The notes under the pieces were generated by a model that ran no database searches, was not told where the DNA came from, and worked only from the letters and a program-made list of their open reading frames with translations. Of a DNA stretch of 64,000 nucleotides, positions 20,693 to 29,794 are shown piece after piece; position 1 is the first letter of the stretch; the number at the start of each line of letters is the position of its first letter. The stretch is from Cyanobium gracile PCC 6307 (GTDB lineage: Bacteria > Cyanobacteriota > Cyanobacteriia > PCC-6307 > Cyanobiaceae), in contig NC_019675.1 of the NCBI RefSeq assembly GCF_000316515.1, positions 3,160,001 to 3,224,000 on the forward strand, given 5' to 3'. The translations under genes were made by a program, and so were the position numbers.

Positions 20693-22314
20693 GGCACCCG
20701 GGCCGCGGCGGCGGCGGGGAGACGGCGCAGCTCGCCCAGCATCACCCGGCCGGACCCGTCGAAGCGGGGCCGGCTGATGTCCGGCCGGCCCCAGGCCACC
20801 GGCGCGCTCAGCCACACCGGCACATAGGGGCTGGCGGCGGCGACCCGGCGCTGGATGGCCACCAGCAGGGCGACCCGCTCGGGGCCGTCCAGCTGGCTGC
20901 TGCGCTGCAGCTCCGCTTCCAGCCCCGGGGCGGTCCAGAAGGTGCCTCCCAGGACGCTGTTGCCCTCCAGGCAGCGGTCCCCCTCGGCCTTGCTGCAGGA
21001 CAGCAGCGGCATCAGGAAGTTCTCCGCATCGGGGTAATCGCCGACCCAGTCGTAGAAGAGCATCGTCAGGGCGCCTTTGTCGAGCTGGGAGTAGGCGGTG
21101 GTCGACTCCATGCCGCTCACCTCGAGCGTCACGCAGTCGCCCAGGTCCCGGCGCAGCTGGGCCTGCCAGGTGAGGGCGAACAGCCGGTCGGTGGGGATGT
21201 CGGAGCGGTAGGTGAAGGGCAGGGTCAGCACCCGGCCCCCGCAGTACCCGGCCTGGCGGTAGAGGGCGCGGGCCCCGGCGGGGTCGTAGGCCGGCCAGGC
21301 GGTGGGATCGGAGCCCGGCAGGTCGGGGGGGACCAGCTGCCGCTGGGGGGAACGCAGCCCCAGGGTGACGCGCCGCACGATGGTGGCCCGATCGAGGCTG
21401 CGGGCGACGGCCTGGCGCAGGCCGGGCCGGTTCAGCGGTGGCTGGTCGGTCAGGAGCGAGACGAGGCTGATCTCCTGGGAGGGGCCGACGGCCTGCCGCA
21501 GACGGCCGGCCGCGGCGTCCCGCTTCAGGGCCTGCTGGTGGTCGATCTCGAGGCCGGTGCTGAGCAGCAGGTCCACCTCGCCGCTGCGCAGGGCTCCGAA
21601 CAGGGCGGTGGAATTGCTGAGGGTGACCAGGTCGATGCCCCCGTTGGCCGGGCGCCGGCCCCAGTAGCGGGACCAGGGCACGAGCCGCTGCTGCTGGCCG
21701 CCGAAGAAGGCCAGGGCGTAGGGGCCGGTGCCCACGAAGCGGTCGTTCAGGGGCTTGTCCCGGTGCTGCCGGTAGGCAGTGGGGGAGACCGGGGTCAGGA
21801 AGATGGCGCTGAGCAGCCGCGGCAGCGGGCTGAAGGGGCGCTTCAGCACCAGCTCGATCTCGTGGGGAGCGGTGACCCGCACGCTCGCGACCCGTTCGCT
21901 CAGCTGGTAGCCGAGGGTGCCGATCGCCATGAAGCGCCGCAGGGAGAAGGCCATGGCGGCGGCATCGAAGCGGGTGCCGTCGTGAAAGAGCACCCCCCGC
22001 CGCAGGGGGATGCGGGCCCGCAGCCCATCGGGGCTCAGCCGCGGCAGGGCCGTGGCCAGCCGGGGCTCGATGCGGCCGCTGGCGTCGATGGCGTAGAGGG
22101 GGTCGCCGAGACCGCTGAGCACCTGCATCACGCCGATCCGGGAGGCCTGGACCGGATCGAGGGAATCGATGCGGCTCTTGGTGGCCACGACCAGGGAGCG
22201 GCGCGATCCCGATGGCTGGCAGCCCGTCAGCAGCGGCAGGGCCAGCAGCAGGGTGGCGAGGGCGGCGGCCGTCGCCGCCGGCCCACGGCGTGTTGTCCCC
22301 CTGGTCGTCGGCAA
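20689..22314 (-). CDS. ABC transporter solute-binding lipoprotein, DppA/OppA-like (SBP family 5)
   Basis: Periplasmic peptide- or nickel-binding protein anchored by lipid. A signal sequence ends in the lipobox LLTGC, with the lipidated Cys followed by QPSGSRRS. The mature part has the family-5 pattern: DSLDPVQASRIG, LRRGVLFHDGTRFDAAAMAFSL and the C-terminal domain with SYLPVWL-like SPYVPVWLSAPV. No ATG precedes the signal, so the TTG at 22314 (541 aa) is the most probable start. Substrate unknown. It is the promoter-proximal gene of a pair with the permease. Confidence 0.9.
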   Translation of the reverse strand: MPTTRGTTRRGPAATAAALATLLLALPLLTGCQPSGSRRSLVVATKSRIDSLDPVQASRIGVMQVLSGLGDPLYAIDASGRIEPRLATALPRLSPDGLRARIPLRRGVLFHDGTRFDAAAMAFSLRRFMAIGTLGYQLSERVASVRVTAPHEIELVLKRPFSPLPRLLSAIFLTPVSPTAYRQHRDKPLNDRFVGTGPYALAFFGGQQQRLVPWSRYWGRRPANGGIDLVTLSNSTALFGALRSGEVDLLLSTGLEIDHQQALKRDAAAGRLRQAVGPSQEISLVSLLTDQPPLNRPGLRQAVARSLDRATIVRRVTLGLRSPQRQLVPPDLPGSDPTAWPAYDPAGARALYRQAGYCGGRVLTLPFTYRSDIPTDRLFALTWQAQLRRDLGDCVTLEVSGMESTTAYSQLDKGALTMLFYDWVGDYPDAENFLMPLLSCSKAEGDRCLEGNSVLGGTFWTAPGLEAELQRSSQLDGPERVALLVAIQRRVAAASPYVPVWLSAPVAWGRPDISRPRFDGSGRVMLGELRRLPAAAAARVP

Positions 22315-22376
22315 GACCCTGCGATCCGGTGGGGCCCATTCAAGCGGCCTGTCCAGCGCGTCCCCGACGGCGGAGC

Positions 22377-23159
22377 TCAGGGGGTCCGTCGGTTGCTCCT
22401 GGGGCGCCGCCCACGCAGGATCTCCAGCTGTCGGATCAGCTGCTGGAGCAGGGTGAGGGACCTCCCCGGCCGTTGGGCGCCGGCAGCGAAGGCGGCGGCG
22501 AACCCCACCGCGGCGATGCTCACCCGTGCCACCCCCTGGCCGAGGGCCCAGACGTCGGTGGGGGCGGGCCCGCCGAGCCGGCCGGAGGCGCGGGTCTCCG
22601 TCTTCTGGAGTTCCTCGAGCAGGCTGCGCTTCAGCTCGTTCAGGGGCAGGCTCAGGGCCGCCGGGGGCAGTTGGGGCCGGGGGGCCGGGAGCCGCGAGAA
22701 GCGGGCCTGCAGGTCCTCCGGGCTGGTAGCCGCCTCGATCGCCTGGCGAATCAATGTCACCCGCTCGCCGAGGACGTTGCGCTGCATCGCCTGGGCGCCC
22801 TTCGCCTGGGAGAGGACGCGCCAGGTGGCAAAGCCCTGCAGGGGCACCAGCAGCAGGAAAGCGAACACCACGACGATGGCCCACTGGCGGGCGATGGCCA
22901 GCTTCGCCCGCAGGAAGCCGTTGGTGGGTTCGATGAAGAGCGCGAGGTGCAGCAGCAGAAACCCCAGCAGGGCCAGCAGCGAGGTGTTGACCATGCGGTT
23001 GGTGAACCGCAGCTGCCAGGCCGGACTCAGAAGCTGGAGGGGCATGGAGTCAACCAGGACGAAAGCCAGGAAGACCAGCAGCAGGCCGCCACCGCTCCAG
23101 GCGAACAGGCGGCTGAAGCCGGCGATCGTCTCCTCGCGGCTGGCGGAATGGTCAGGCAT
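22377..23159 (-). CDS. HpsJ-like membrane protein (copy 1)
   Basis: A 260-aa integral membrane protein resembling the cyanobacterial HpsJ family, named from hormogonium polysaccharide secretion genes in filamentous species. About four membrane helices: residues 19-38, 58-76, 89-110 and a C-terminal one near 212-230. Between helices 3 and 4 is an extracytoplasmic helical region of about 100 residues. Signature stretches LQLLSPAWQLRFTN and LLVPLQGFATW are shared with copy 2 at 24123-24953. It lies 62 bp upstream of the peptide-binding gene and divergent from the PGPLP-tailed gene. Confidence 0.75.
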   Translation of the reverse strand: MPDHSASREETIAGFSRLFAWSGGGLLLVFLAFVLVDSMPLQLLSPAWQLRFTNRMVNTSLLALLGFLLLHLALFIEPTNGFLRAKLAIARQWAIVVVFAFLLLVPLQGFATWRVLSQAKGAQAMQRNVLGERVTLIRQAIEAATSPEDLQARFSRLPAPRPQLPPAALSLPLNELKRSLLEELQKTETRASGRLGGPAPTDVWALGQGVARVSIAAVGFAAAFAAGAQRPGRSLTLLQQLIRQLEILRGRRPRSNRRTP

Positions 23160-23240
23160 CCGTGCTCCGGGCAGGACAGGGTGGTGCGGGCTGGCCAGCG
23201 GCCCAGACCTTAGGGGGTCCCGCCCGTGAACGGCACCTCC

Positions 23241-23268
23241 TGCAAACCTGAAAGCGAGCTGATAGAAT
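23241..23268 (+). promoter_or_regulatory. Putative sigma70-type promoter of the PGPLP-tailed gene
   Basis: TGCAAA at 23241-23246 and TAGAAT at 23263-23268 are separated by 16 bp, in a locally AT-richer stretch 22 bp before the ATG at 23291. The -10 box is good and the -35 poor. Confidence 0.4.
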
Positions 23269-23290
23269 AGTGAAACCTTACTGATTGTTT

Positions 23291-24121
23291 ATGGTGCGCT
23301 TCCTGGGGTCCGGTGCCCTCGGTCTGAGCCGTTTCCGCCCTTCCGTCCATTTCGGTCCTCCCGTCGTCCTGCTGAGCTGTCTGCTGGCCAGCACCGCCGC
23401 CCCGGCGGGGGGGAACCATGAGCACCAGGCCCTGGCGGAGCTTCAGGAGCTGCGCGAGCTGCTGGTTCCCGGCTTCGGCCGAGGGCTCGAGATCCCCATC
23501 GGCGTCGGTGGCCTCCCCCTGAACGATCCCCTCACTGGCAAGGTCGTGCCCTCCACCCAGCGTCTCTCCGGCTTCAGCACGCCTTCCGGGAAGGGCACCA
23601 TCATCGACGGTTTCGTCATCCCCACTGGCTACTTACCCGCTCGACCCGGCGCCGTCCCCGTCCGCGGCGGCTTCCGCCCGACGACTCCCCCAGCCGTCGG
23701 GCGGGGCGGGACGGCACCGACACCGCCGACGCCGCCCACCCCGCCGGTCGGCAATGGCTTTGAGAACGTCTTTGACGGGGTACCCGGCCCCCCGATTTTG
23801 CCCCGGATGGTTCCTGCCGGTCTCCTTCCCGGGCGGCAGGCCCCCTCCCCTGATCCGGTGATCGTCCTAACGAACGATCCCATCGAGGAGACTCCCGGCC
23901 CTGCGGAAGACGACGGCGTGTTCGAGACGGCCCTGCTTCTCCCGGCCCCGGAGGCCCCCTCGGGTGAGCTGCCCGGCAACGGCCCCACGGTGCAGCCCGA
24001 TCCCGCCAGCGACGACCCCGACGCCCCGGCCTCGGTGCCCGGACCCCTGCCCGTGGCCGGGGCGGCCATGGCCTGGCGATGCAGCCGTCGGCTGCGGCAG
24101 CGCCTGCGACAGGCGTGTTGA
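23291..24121 (+). CDS. Secreted proline-rich protein with PEP-CTERM-like (PGPLP) C-terminal sorting signal
   Basis: A 276-aa exported protein with no recognised enzymatic domain. The N-terminal signal peptide ends around STAAPAGG. The mature chain is Gly/Pro-rich and disordered-looking, with a TPPTPPTPPTPP stretch near residue 150. The C-terminus has the exosortase-substrate layout: VPGPLPVAGAAMAW followed by Arg-rich RRLRQRLRQ. The same tail occurs in the protein at 31308-32033. It stops one base from the end of the convergent HpsJ-like copy 2. No exosortase gene is in the window. Confidence 0.75.
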   Translation: MVRFLGSGALGLSRFRPSVHFGPPVVLLSCLLASTAAPAGGNHEHQALAELQELRELLVPGFGRGLEIPIGVGGLPLNDPLTGKVVPSTQRLSGFSTPSGKGTIIDGFVIPTGYLPARPGAVPVRGGFRPTTPPAVGRGGTAPTPPTPPTPPVGNGFENVFDGVPGPPILPRMVPAGLLPGRQAPSPDPVIVLTNDPIEETPGPAEDDGVFETALLLPAPEAPSGELPGNGPTVQPDPASDDPDAPASVPGPLPVAGAAMAWRCSRRLRQRLRQAC

Positions 24122-24122
24122 A

Positions 24123-24953
24123 TCAGTGTCGCCGCGGTCGCCTGCGACGCCGGCCGAACAACGACTGGGTCCAGCCTGAGATCCTGTCCTGGAGGGTCTG
24201 GGGGGAAGATTTCAACTGGGCTCCGGCGGCGAAGCCGATGAAGAAGCCGATCGAGGCCACCATGGTTTTTGCGGCGCTCTGGAGGGCGGCCCAGATCTGG
24301 GTCGGAGCTGTCGTGCTGGTGATGCGGTCGACGTAGAGATTCTGAGAGCGGGCGAGATTGTTAAGGATGGCTTTCTTGACTTCGGCGAGGGGCCGAGAGA
24401 AATCCTCCGGCGACAGCTTGAGACGACCACCCTCCAGCTGAGACAGCTTCTGCTGCAGGTCCGCGGTGCTGGTGGCGGATTCGATGACCCGCTTCAGGGG
24501 CGCCACTCGCTGGTTGGACTGCTGGATCTGGGCCTGCTGGTTGGCCTTGGCCTCGTTGTAGGCCTTCCAGGTGGCGAAGCCCTGCAGGGGGATCAGCAGA
24601 AGGAAGCCGATGGCCGCAGCCATCGCCCACTGCCGCAAGGTGAGCAGCCGTTGGCGGATGCGGATGTTCGCCGGATTGAGGATCGCCGCGAGGTGCACGC
24701 AGGCGAATCCGACCAGTGGAATCGACGACAGCGAAAGGATCAGGGCCGTGAAGCGCAGCTGCCAGCTGGGATTCAGCAGCTGGAAGGGCAGAGCATCCAC
24801 GATGGCGTAGCCCAGGAAGACGATGAAAAGGCCTGTCCCTACCGCCATCAGCAGGTCACTCCCAGCGATCCGGGCCGCTGTTCTCTCGTCGATGGGTCCA
24901 TCGTTCGGATCGGCGTCCGGGTCGATGGTCTGACCGCTCAGGGGATGGAGCAT
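24123..24953 (-). CDS. HpsJ-like membrane protein (copy 2)
   Basis: A 276-aa paralogue of the protein at 22377-23159, with the same helix layout and matching blocks LPFQLLNPSWQLRFT, IPLQGFATWKAY and a C-terminal GFFIGFAAGAQ helix. The soluble region between helices 3 and 4 is Gln/Lys-rich and predicted coiled-coil. The N-terminal 25 residues are acidic and cytoplasmic-looking. Two paralogues framing one PGPLP-tailed secreted protein suggests a joint role in envelope or exopolysaccharide export; this is inference. Confidence 0.75.
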   Translation of the reverse strand: MLHPLSGQTIDPDADPNDGPIDERTAARIAGSDLLMAVGTGLFIVFLGYAIVDALPFQLLNPSWQLRFTALILSLSSIPLVGFACVHLAAILNPANIRIRQRLLTLRQWAMAAAIGFLLLIPLQGFATWKAYNEAKANQQAQIQQSNQRVAPLKRVIESATSTADLQQKLSQLEGGRLKLSPEDFSRPLAEVKKAILNNLARSQNLYVDRITSTTAPTQIWAALQSAAKTMVASIGFFIGFAAGAQLKSSPQTLQDRISGWTQSLFGRRRRRPRRH

Positions 24954-25045
24954 CGCTGGCTGAAATCCTGTCGGCAGGACATGGGGGATGGCGCAAAATT
25001 AGCTCCCCCAGGACGAACGGTCTCCCGAATCAGTCGATCGGCTGG

Positions 25046-26350
25046 CTACAGGGTTCTCAGACAGGCCGCCACCGCTTCCACCTCCTCCAGGGCCTTGATG
25101 GCGGCGAGAGCGTCACGGAACCGGGCTTCCAGCACTTCGTGGGTGATCGTCACGATTTCGGCGCCCCCCTCGTGGCCTGGGAACTGAACGATCGACTGGA
25201 TCGAGACCCCGGCATCGCCGAAACAAGTGCCGATCTTGCCGATGACGCCGGCCTCGTCGCGGGTGCGCAGGCGCACGTAGTTGCGATGGCTGGTGCGGGA
25301 GCCGTCCACAAGGGTGCAGCGGCGCCAGCGGCTTGCGGCCAGGAGTGGATCAAGGCCCGCCTGGGGCCCACTGACCTTGCGGATGCCGGCGATGTTGAGG
25401 ATGTCGGCCACCACTGCCGAGGCGGTGGGGCCCGCCCCTGCCCCCGGCCCGTAGAACATCACCCGACCCACTGGTTCCCCTTCCACAAGGATGGCGTTGT
25501 TCACCCCATGGACGCCGGCCAGGGGGTGGGACGTCGGCAGAAGGGTGGGATGCACCCGCACGTCCAGCGACGCACTGCCATCGGCGTTGTCCCCCACATG
25601 TTCTGCCACGGCCAGCAGCTTCACCACAAAGCCCAGCTGGGCGGCGTAGGCAACATCGCGGGCATCCAGCCGGTCGATGCCTTCGGTGGCAATGCCCGCG
25701 CGGGAGACTGTTCCGCCGTAGGCCAGCCCGGCGAGGATGGCGATCTTGTCGGCAGCATCGCCGCCTTCCACGTCTGCGGCTGGATCCGCTTCGGCGTAGC
25801 CCAGCCCCTGGGCCTCCGCCAGCACGTCTGCATAGGCCGCTCCCTCATCGGCCATGCGACTGAGGATGTAGTTGGTGGTGCCGTTGATGATGCCGCTCAC
25901 CCGCTGGATGCGGTTCCCCCCGAGGGACTGCTTGAGCGGCTCGATGATCGGAATTCCCCCACCCACGGCCGCTTCGATCAGCACATAGACGCCATGCTCA
26001 GCGGCGGCGGCGACGATCTCCTCGCCGTGGCGGGCGATGACCGCCTTGTTGGCTGTCACCACGGGCTTGCCGGCGGCGATGGCACGCAGGATGAGCGTCC
26101 GGGCCGGCTCCAGACCCCCCATCACTTCCACCACGATCTCCACCGCCGGATCGTCCACCACCAGCAGGGGATCGGTGACCAGGCTCCCTGGGGGGAGGGT
26201 CACGGGCCGGGAGCGCTGCTGATCCCGAACGGCCACCCGGCGCAGAGCGAGTTCCGCCACCATCGGGTGGCGCCCCTCGGGATTGGTGAGGATGGAAGCC
26301 ACGCCGGCTCCCACCGTGCCCAGTCCGAGCAGGCCAACACCGATGGTCAT
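25046..26350 (-). CDS. hom: Homoserine dehydrogenase
   Basis: NAD(P)H-dependent reduction of aspartate semialdehyde to homoserine, on the route to threonine, methionine and isoleucine. The 434-aa product has the Rossmann motif GVGLLGLGTVGAGV, the catalytic domain with GIINGTTNYILSRM and EGIDRLDARDVAYA, and a C-terminal ACT domain (NYVRLRTRDEAGVIGKI) likely binding threonine for feedback control. The ATG at 26350 opens the Rossmann strand; codons further upstream are non-coding-looking. Monofunctional, without aspartokinase. Confidence 0.97.
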   Translation of the reverse strand: MTIGVGLLGLGTVGAGVASILTNPEGRHPMVAELALRRVAVRDQQRSRPVTLPPGSLVTDPLLVVDDPAVEIVVEVMGGLEPARTLILRAIAAGKPVVTANKAVIARHGEEIVAAAAEHGVYVLIEAAVGGGIPIIEPLKQSLGGNRIQRVSGIINGTTNYILSRMADEGAAYADVLAEAQGLGYAEADPAADVEGGDAADKIAILAGLAYGGTVSRAGIATEGIDRLDARDVAYAAQLGFVVKLLAVAEHVGDNADGSASLDVRVHPTLLPTSHPLAGVHGVNNAILVEGEPVGRVMFYGPGAGAGPTASAVVADILNIAGIRKVSGPQAGLDPLLAASRWRRCTLVDGSRTSHRNYVRLRTRDEAGVIGKIGTCFGDAGVSIQSIVQFPGHEGGAEIVTITHEVLEARFRDALAAIKALEEVEAVAACLRTL

Positions 26351-27051
26351 GGGCCGGGATCCTGGAAACGTCACATAGTAGAAAGGCTCCTTCCTTGAGC
26401 GGCCTGGCACGGTTCCCATAGGAGGGCTGCATCCTTCTTCCCTTAGTCGAGCCAGTCTGCGGCGTCGGGCCAGAACCGCCAAAACGGATCGGGATTTGTT
26501 CCTTAGCCATCGCCAGGCCCCCAAGCCTCTGGAGACCTGGGCACCGCCCCTGACCCCAGGCGGCCAGTCAGCTCAGGGGGGTGAGATCGGTAGTGGAGAC
26601 TACGCTCTTCCGCCTTGCAACCGCAGGATGTCTGACGGAATGCTCAGGAGTTGATGAAGTCAACAGCAGTGGAGCGGGAGCGGAGGCTGAATATCGGATT
26701 CTGATTTCTATGCTTAGACGTCACCCATGGGGTGGTCGGTATTCAGGCATCAAAAGTTACTAACTTCGGTGCGGCTGTCGGTGAGTCTTTGACCGGATTG
26801 AAAGCTTTATGAAAAGAAACATAGAGAAAGCGTGACTTCTTTGTGTTGCCGCTGAAGCATTAACTAAACATTTATTTGTTAAACAGTGCCGTCTATCTGT
26901 GCCAATGGCAAAGCCGCACACTTGACGTTGGGTTCGGTATCCGAGAACATTGTTCACATTCGTTCTGAGGATTGCTCTCCCCATGATGTTCGGTTCTGGC
27001 AATCCGAAAAAGTGATTCGGTTTTATCGCTCAGCAATTCCCTTCTCTCCCC
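26351..27051. other. Long lower-GC intergenic region before the polyketide synthase gene
   Basis: About 700 bp without a supportable gene, clearly richer in A+T than its surroundings, especially 26780-27050 (for example aactaaacatttatttgtta near 26860). It separates divergent hom and the type III PKS and must hold both promoters. Short open frames here have no family resemblance and no codon bias like the neighbours. Confidence 0.6.
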
Positions 27052-28299
27052 ATGACCTCAACCCTCTCGCGGCCTCCCGTTTCCGCCCCAGCTCGCTACC
27101 CCTCCACGCGGAGCCTCCAGCCGATCCGCCCATCGGCCCCGGCAGCTTGCAGGATCGGAGATTTCCGAATCGTCGATCCTCCCTTTGCCATCCCCCAGGA
27201 ACAGCTCTTTGGCTTTCTCGTCAACATCTTCTCTCGGGCAGCTGTTGCCCAAGGGGAACACACCAGCATCGAGTCCGCAAGGGCCCTGTACGCAAAATTG
27301 TTTGACCGCTTCGGCTGTAGCCCGAGACTTCTTTCGCGTCGATTCACCTACACGGAGGATTTTCTGTTGCCTCCCGAAGAATGGAAGGTATTTGATCCTG
27401 AAGATCCTCTCAGCCTGGGCGGCTGGGGACGCCGCCGTGAGGCCTTCAAGCGCTATACCAAGCAGATCTTCGAAGATCTCTTTGCCGGCCAAAGGCAGCC
27501 GCCCTCCAATCTCCTGCACGTCACGTGCACGGCCTATGAGTCGCCCAGCGCCCCCCAGCTTCTCGCCAATTCCCAAGGCTGGAACGCCACCCATGTCACC
27601 CAGGTGTACCACCATGGTTGCCACGCTTCGGTGCCCGCCCTGCGTGTCGGCTCCGGTCTTGTGGCCAGTGCTATGGCTCAGGGCAGACCGGAGCATGCCT
27701 CGGTGGACGTTGTGCACACGGAGCTCCATACCCTCCATGCCGATCCTGTCCGACGAACCCCTGATCAGATCGTTGGCCACAGTCTTTTCGGCGATGGGGT
27801 CATTGCCTACAAAATGTGGTCGCCTGATGGCTCAACCCATGGGTCAAAGCGAGCGTTTGAATTGCTGGCTACCCATGAATTCATCATTCCCGATACCAGT
27901 GATCTGATGCAGTGGAGCATTGTTGACAGTGGCATGCATATGATTCTGGACAAAGCCATCCCCGACCAGATTGCCCAGCATGTCAACACGTTCGTACACG
28001 ATCTTTATGAACGTGCTGGCCTAGTGAAATCCCGTGACTTCCCGGGTTCCATTTTGGCCGTGCATCCGGGTGGTCCGCGCATTCTTGACAAAGTCAGGGA
28101 TGCGCTGAGCGTTACGGAAGAGAGAATGGCGTGGTCACGCAGAATCTTGCTCGAGCGCGGCAATCTCTCCTCGGCGACTGCCCCCCATATGTGGGCTCAG
28201 ATTCTTTCGGATCACGCCGTCCGCCCGGGCAACCTGATCACCACGATTGTCTTCGGACCAGGGCTCACGGCAGCAGGCGCCATACTGAGAGTGGTTTGA
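27052..28299 (+). CDS. Type III polyketide synthase (chalcone/stilbene synthase superfamily), probable alkylresorcinol synthase
   Basis: Homodimeric thiolase-fold enzyme extending an acyl-CoA starter with malonyl-CoA. The 415-aa product carries the full catalytic triad: Cys190 in YHHGCHASVPALR, His338 in LAVHPGGPRILD and Asn371 in ERGNLSSATA. The N-terminal extension of about 35 residues is longer than in plant enzymes. A convergent O-methyltransferase gene lies 100 bp beyond. From what is known of picocyanobacterial hierridins, which derive from a type III PKS pathway, a long-chain alkylresorcinol product is likely, but the starter cannot be read here. Confidence 0.9.
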   Translation: MTSTLSRPPVSAPARYPSTRSLQPIRPSAPAACRIGDFRIVDPPFAIPQEQLFGFLVNIFSRAAVAQGEHTSIESARALYAKLFDRFGCSPRLLSRRFTYTEDFLLPPEEWKVFDPEDPLSLGGWGRRREAFKRYTKQIFEDLFAGQRQPPSNLLHVTCTAYESPSAPQLLANSQGWNATHVTQVYHHGCHASVPALRVGSGLVASAMAQGRPEHASVDVVHTELHTLHADPVRRTPDQIVGHSLFGDGVIAYKMWSPDGSTHGSKRAFELLATHEFIIPDTSDLMQWSIVDSGMHMILDKAIPDQIAQHVNTFVHDLYERAGLVKSRDFPGSILAVHPGGPRILDKVRDALSVTEERMAWSRRILLERGNLSSATAPHMWAQILSDHAVRPGNLITTIVFGPGLTAAGAILRVV

Positions 28300-28349
28300 A
28301 TCCGGAGGCGTGTAGAACGAACCGACTGATTGCGCTGATGGATTCATCG

Positions 28350-28382
28350 AAAAGTGGTTGGAGATTCTCCAACCACTTTTTT
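28350..28382. terminator. Bidirectional terminator between PKS and methyltransferase genes
   Basis: A perfect 15-bp inverted repeat (AAAAGTGGTTGGAGA at 28350-28364 and its complement at 28366-28380) with almost no loop is followed by a T-run on the plus strand. The A-run on the left gives a T-run in the opposite direction. It lies midway between two convergent genes and can end both transcripts. Confidence 0.88.
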
Positions 28383-28399
28383 GTGGTTCATGTGGTGAA

Positions 28400-29506
28400 T
28401 CAGTCCACCTTCTCTCCAATCAGGATCACTTCATCGCAGGGCAGGGGGACATTGCGAAAGGCCTTGAAGCCGCAGAAGGCCGCAATCTCCCTGAGCTTTC
28501 TGGTGCTGTAGAAGCGCCCTTTGCCGCGGGCCAGGGCGAGAAAGTAGATGCCCATCAGGCTGTTGATCAGGGGGCCGCGGCCATGGTCGGAGGTGACGGG
28601 TGTGAACACCACCAGTTTCCCCTTCGCGACGAGGGCTTCGCGAGCCTTGGTCAGCAGGCCGCGGATTTCCTCCGGCGAAAGGATATCGATGACATGGGCG
28701 CAGAGGATGATGTCGTATCCCCGTGGCAGTGGATCCTTCAGCAGGTCCACGGCCACGGTCTGCAGTCGGGAGGCCTGGGGATGGTGAGAGAACGACTCGC
28801 TGGTCCTCTCGATCACCGCAGGAAGATCCGCCACCGTCACCTCTGCATCCGGATGGTGCGTGACGATCGCCATGGCGAGGTCGCCGTCGCCGCCACCGAG
28901 ATCGAGAATTTTCAGGGGCCCGGCGAAGACGCTGTGCCGGGCGACGGCGTCGCGGTTGATGCTGCTGTAGGCCCGCATGAACTTCGAGAAGATGGGGCCG
29001 TTGACCGGATCGGTGGCGACGGCTGCGTAGAAGTTCTGCCGGTCGTGGCCATAGAGCCTTGTGAGGCCTTCCGGTGTTCCATGGCGGACGCTGTCTTCGA
29101 GGGACAGCAGGGCGGGTGCGATCACGGAGTCCGAGTAGTCGAGCCAGGAGCGCAGGAAGGAGTCCTTCCTGAGCAGCGGGGTGTAGGCCTGTCGCACCCT
29201 CCATCCCGTGCCCTGGCGGGACAACAGACCGGTTCCTGCCAGGGCACGGACGAGGATGTCCACCCCCTCGGGGGAGCAGTGGCAGAGTCTGGCCAACTCC
29301 TGGCCATCACTTCCCGGATGCTCGATCAGGGCATCGAGGATGCCGGTGTTGGCCGCCGCCACCAGCGAGCGCTGGGCGAGGGTGCCCGCAATGGTTCGCT
29401 CCAGGGGCGCGGGATCCGCCACCAGGCGTTGCAGCAGTCGGCGGAGGTTGCCGATCAGCGTGCGTGCGGGCTGGGCGGTGGCTGGGGTGATCGGAATGGA
29501 AATCAT
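28400..29506 (-). CDS. SAM-dependent O-methyltransferase (Methyltransf_2 family)
   Basis: Class I methyltransferase of 368 aa with an N-terminal winged-helix dimerisation domain (LVAAANTGILDALIEHPG, then CHCSPEGVDILVRALAGTGLL) and a Rossmann SAM-binding domain with motif I LDLGGGDGDLAMAI. Later motifs are VTVADLPAVIE and DIILCAHVIDILSPEEI. Such enzymes methylate phenolic hydroxyls, fitting a polyketide-tailoring role for the neighbouring type III PKS product. The ATG at 29506 was preferred to a TTG at 29524. Confidence 0.9.
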   Translation of the reverse strand: MISIPITPATAQPARTLIGNLRRLLQRLVADPAPLERTIAGTLAQRSLVAAANTGILDALIEHPGSDGQELARLCHCSPEGVDILVRALAGTGLLSRQGTGWRVRQAYTPLLRKDSFLRSWLDYSDSVIAPALLSLEDSVRHGTPEGLTRLYGHDRQNFYAAVATDPVNGPIFSKFMRAYSSINRDAVARHSVFAGPLKILDLGGGDGDLAMAIVTHHPDAEVTVADLPAVIERTSESFSHHPQASRLQTVAVDLLKDPLPRGYDIILCAHVIDILSPEEIRGLLTKAREALVAKGKLVVFTPVTSDHGRGPLINSLMGIYFLALARGKGRFYSTRKLREIAAFCGFKAFRNVPLPCDEVILIGEKVD

Positions 29507-29794
29507 CGGTTTTGAAGGCAGCAACAGCGTCCCAAGCCTTTGGGGACCAGGAAGCAGACTGAGAATTGAGAAAATGAATCCTTAACAGGATTATTCGATG
29601 CTCCTGAAACTTGCTGGCTTTGGCCTATTTAATTTAGATCTTTCTTGTGACTGAAACTTGAATGCAAAAGGGATGGGAGCATCGGTTTTCCCGGACGATG
29701 GATGAAAGCAGAGGGGCTTTCTTCACAGTTGTGGAGCCCAACCCCGTTGTCGAGGACGTGTGCTCCAGCCGAACCGACCATCCCAGTGGTCCAT
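29507..29794. other. AT-richer spacer between methyltransferase gene and IS remnant
   Basis: No supportable gene. The stretch 29570-29660 is AT-rich and may hold the methyltransferase promoter. The 3' flank of the decayed insertion sequence probably lies in 29660-29794; no convincing terminal inverted repeat was found. Confidence 0.4.

Noticed and set aside
26581-26763. 60-codon plus-strand frame in the intergenic region
   Set aside because: No ribosome binding site, no motif and no codon bias like the neighbours; it is within the AT-richer spacer.
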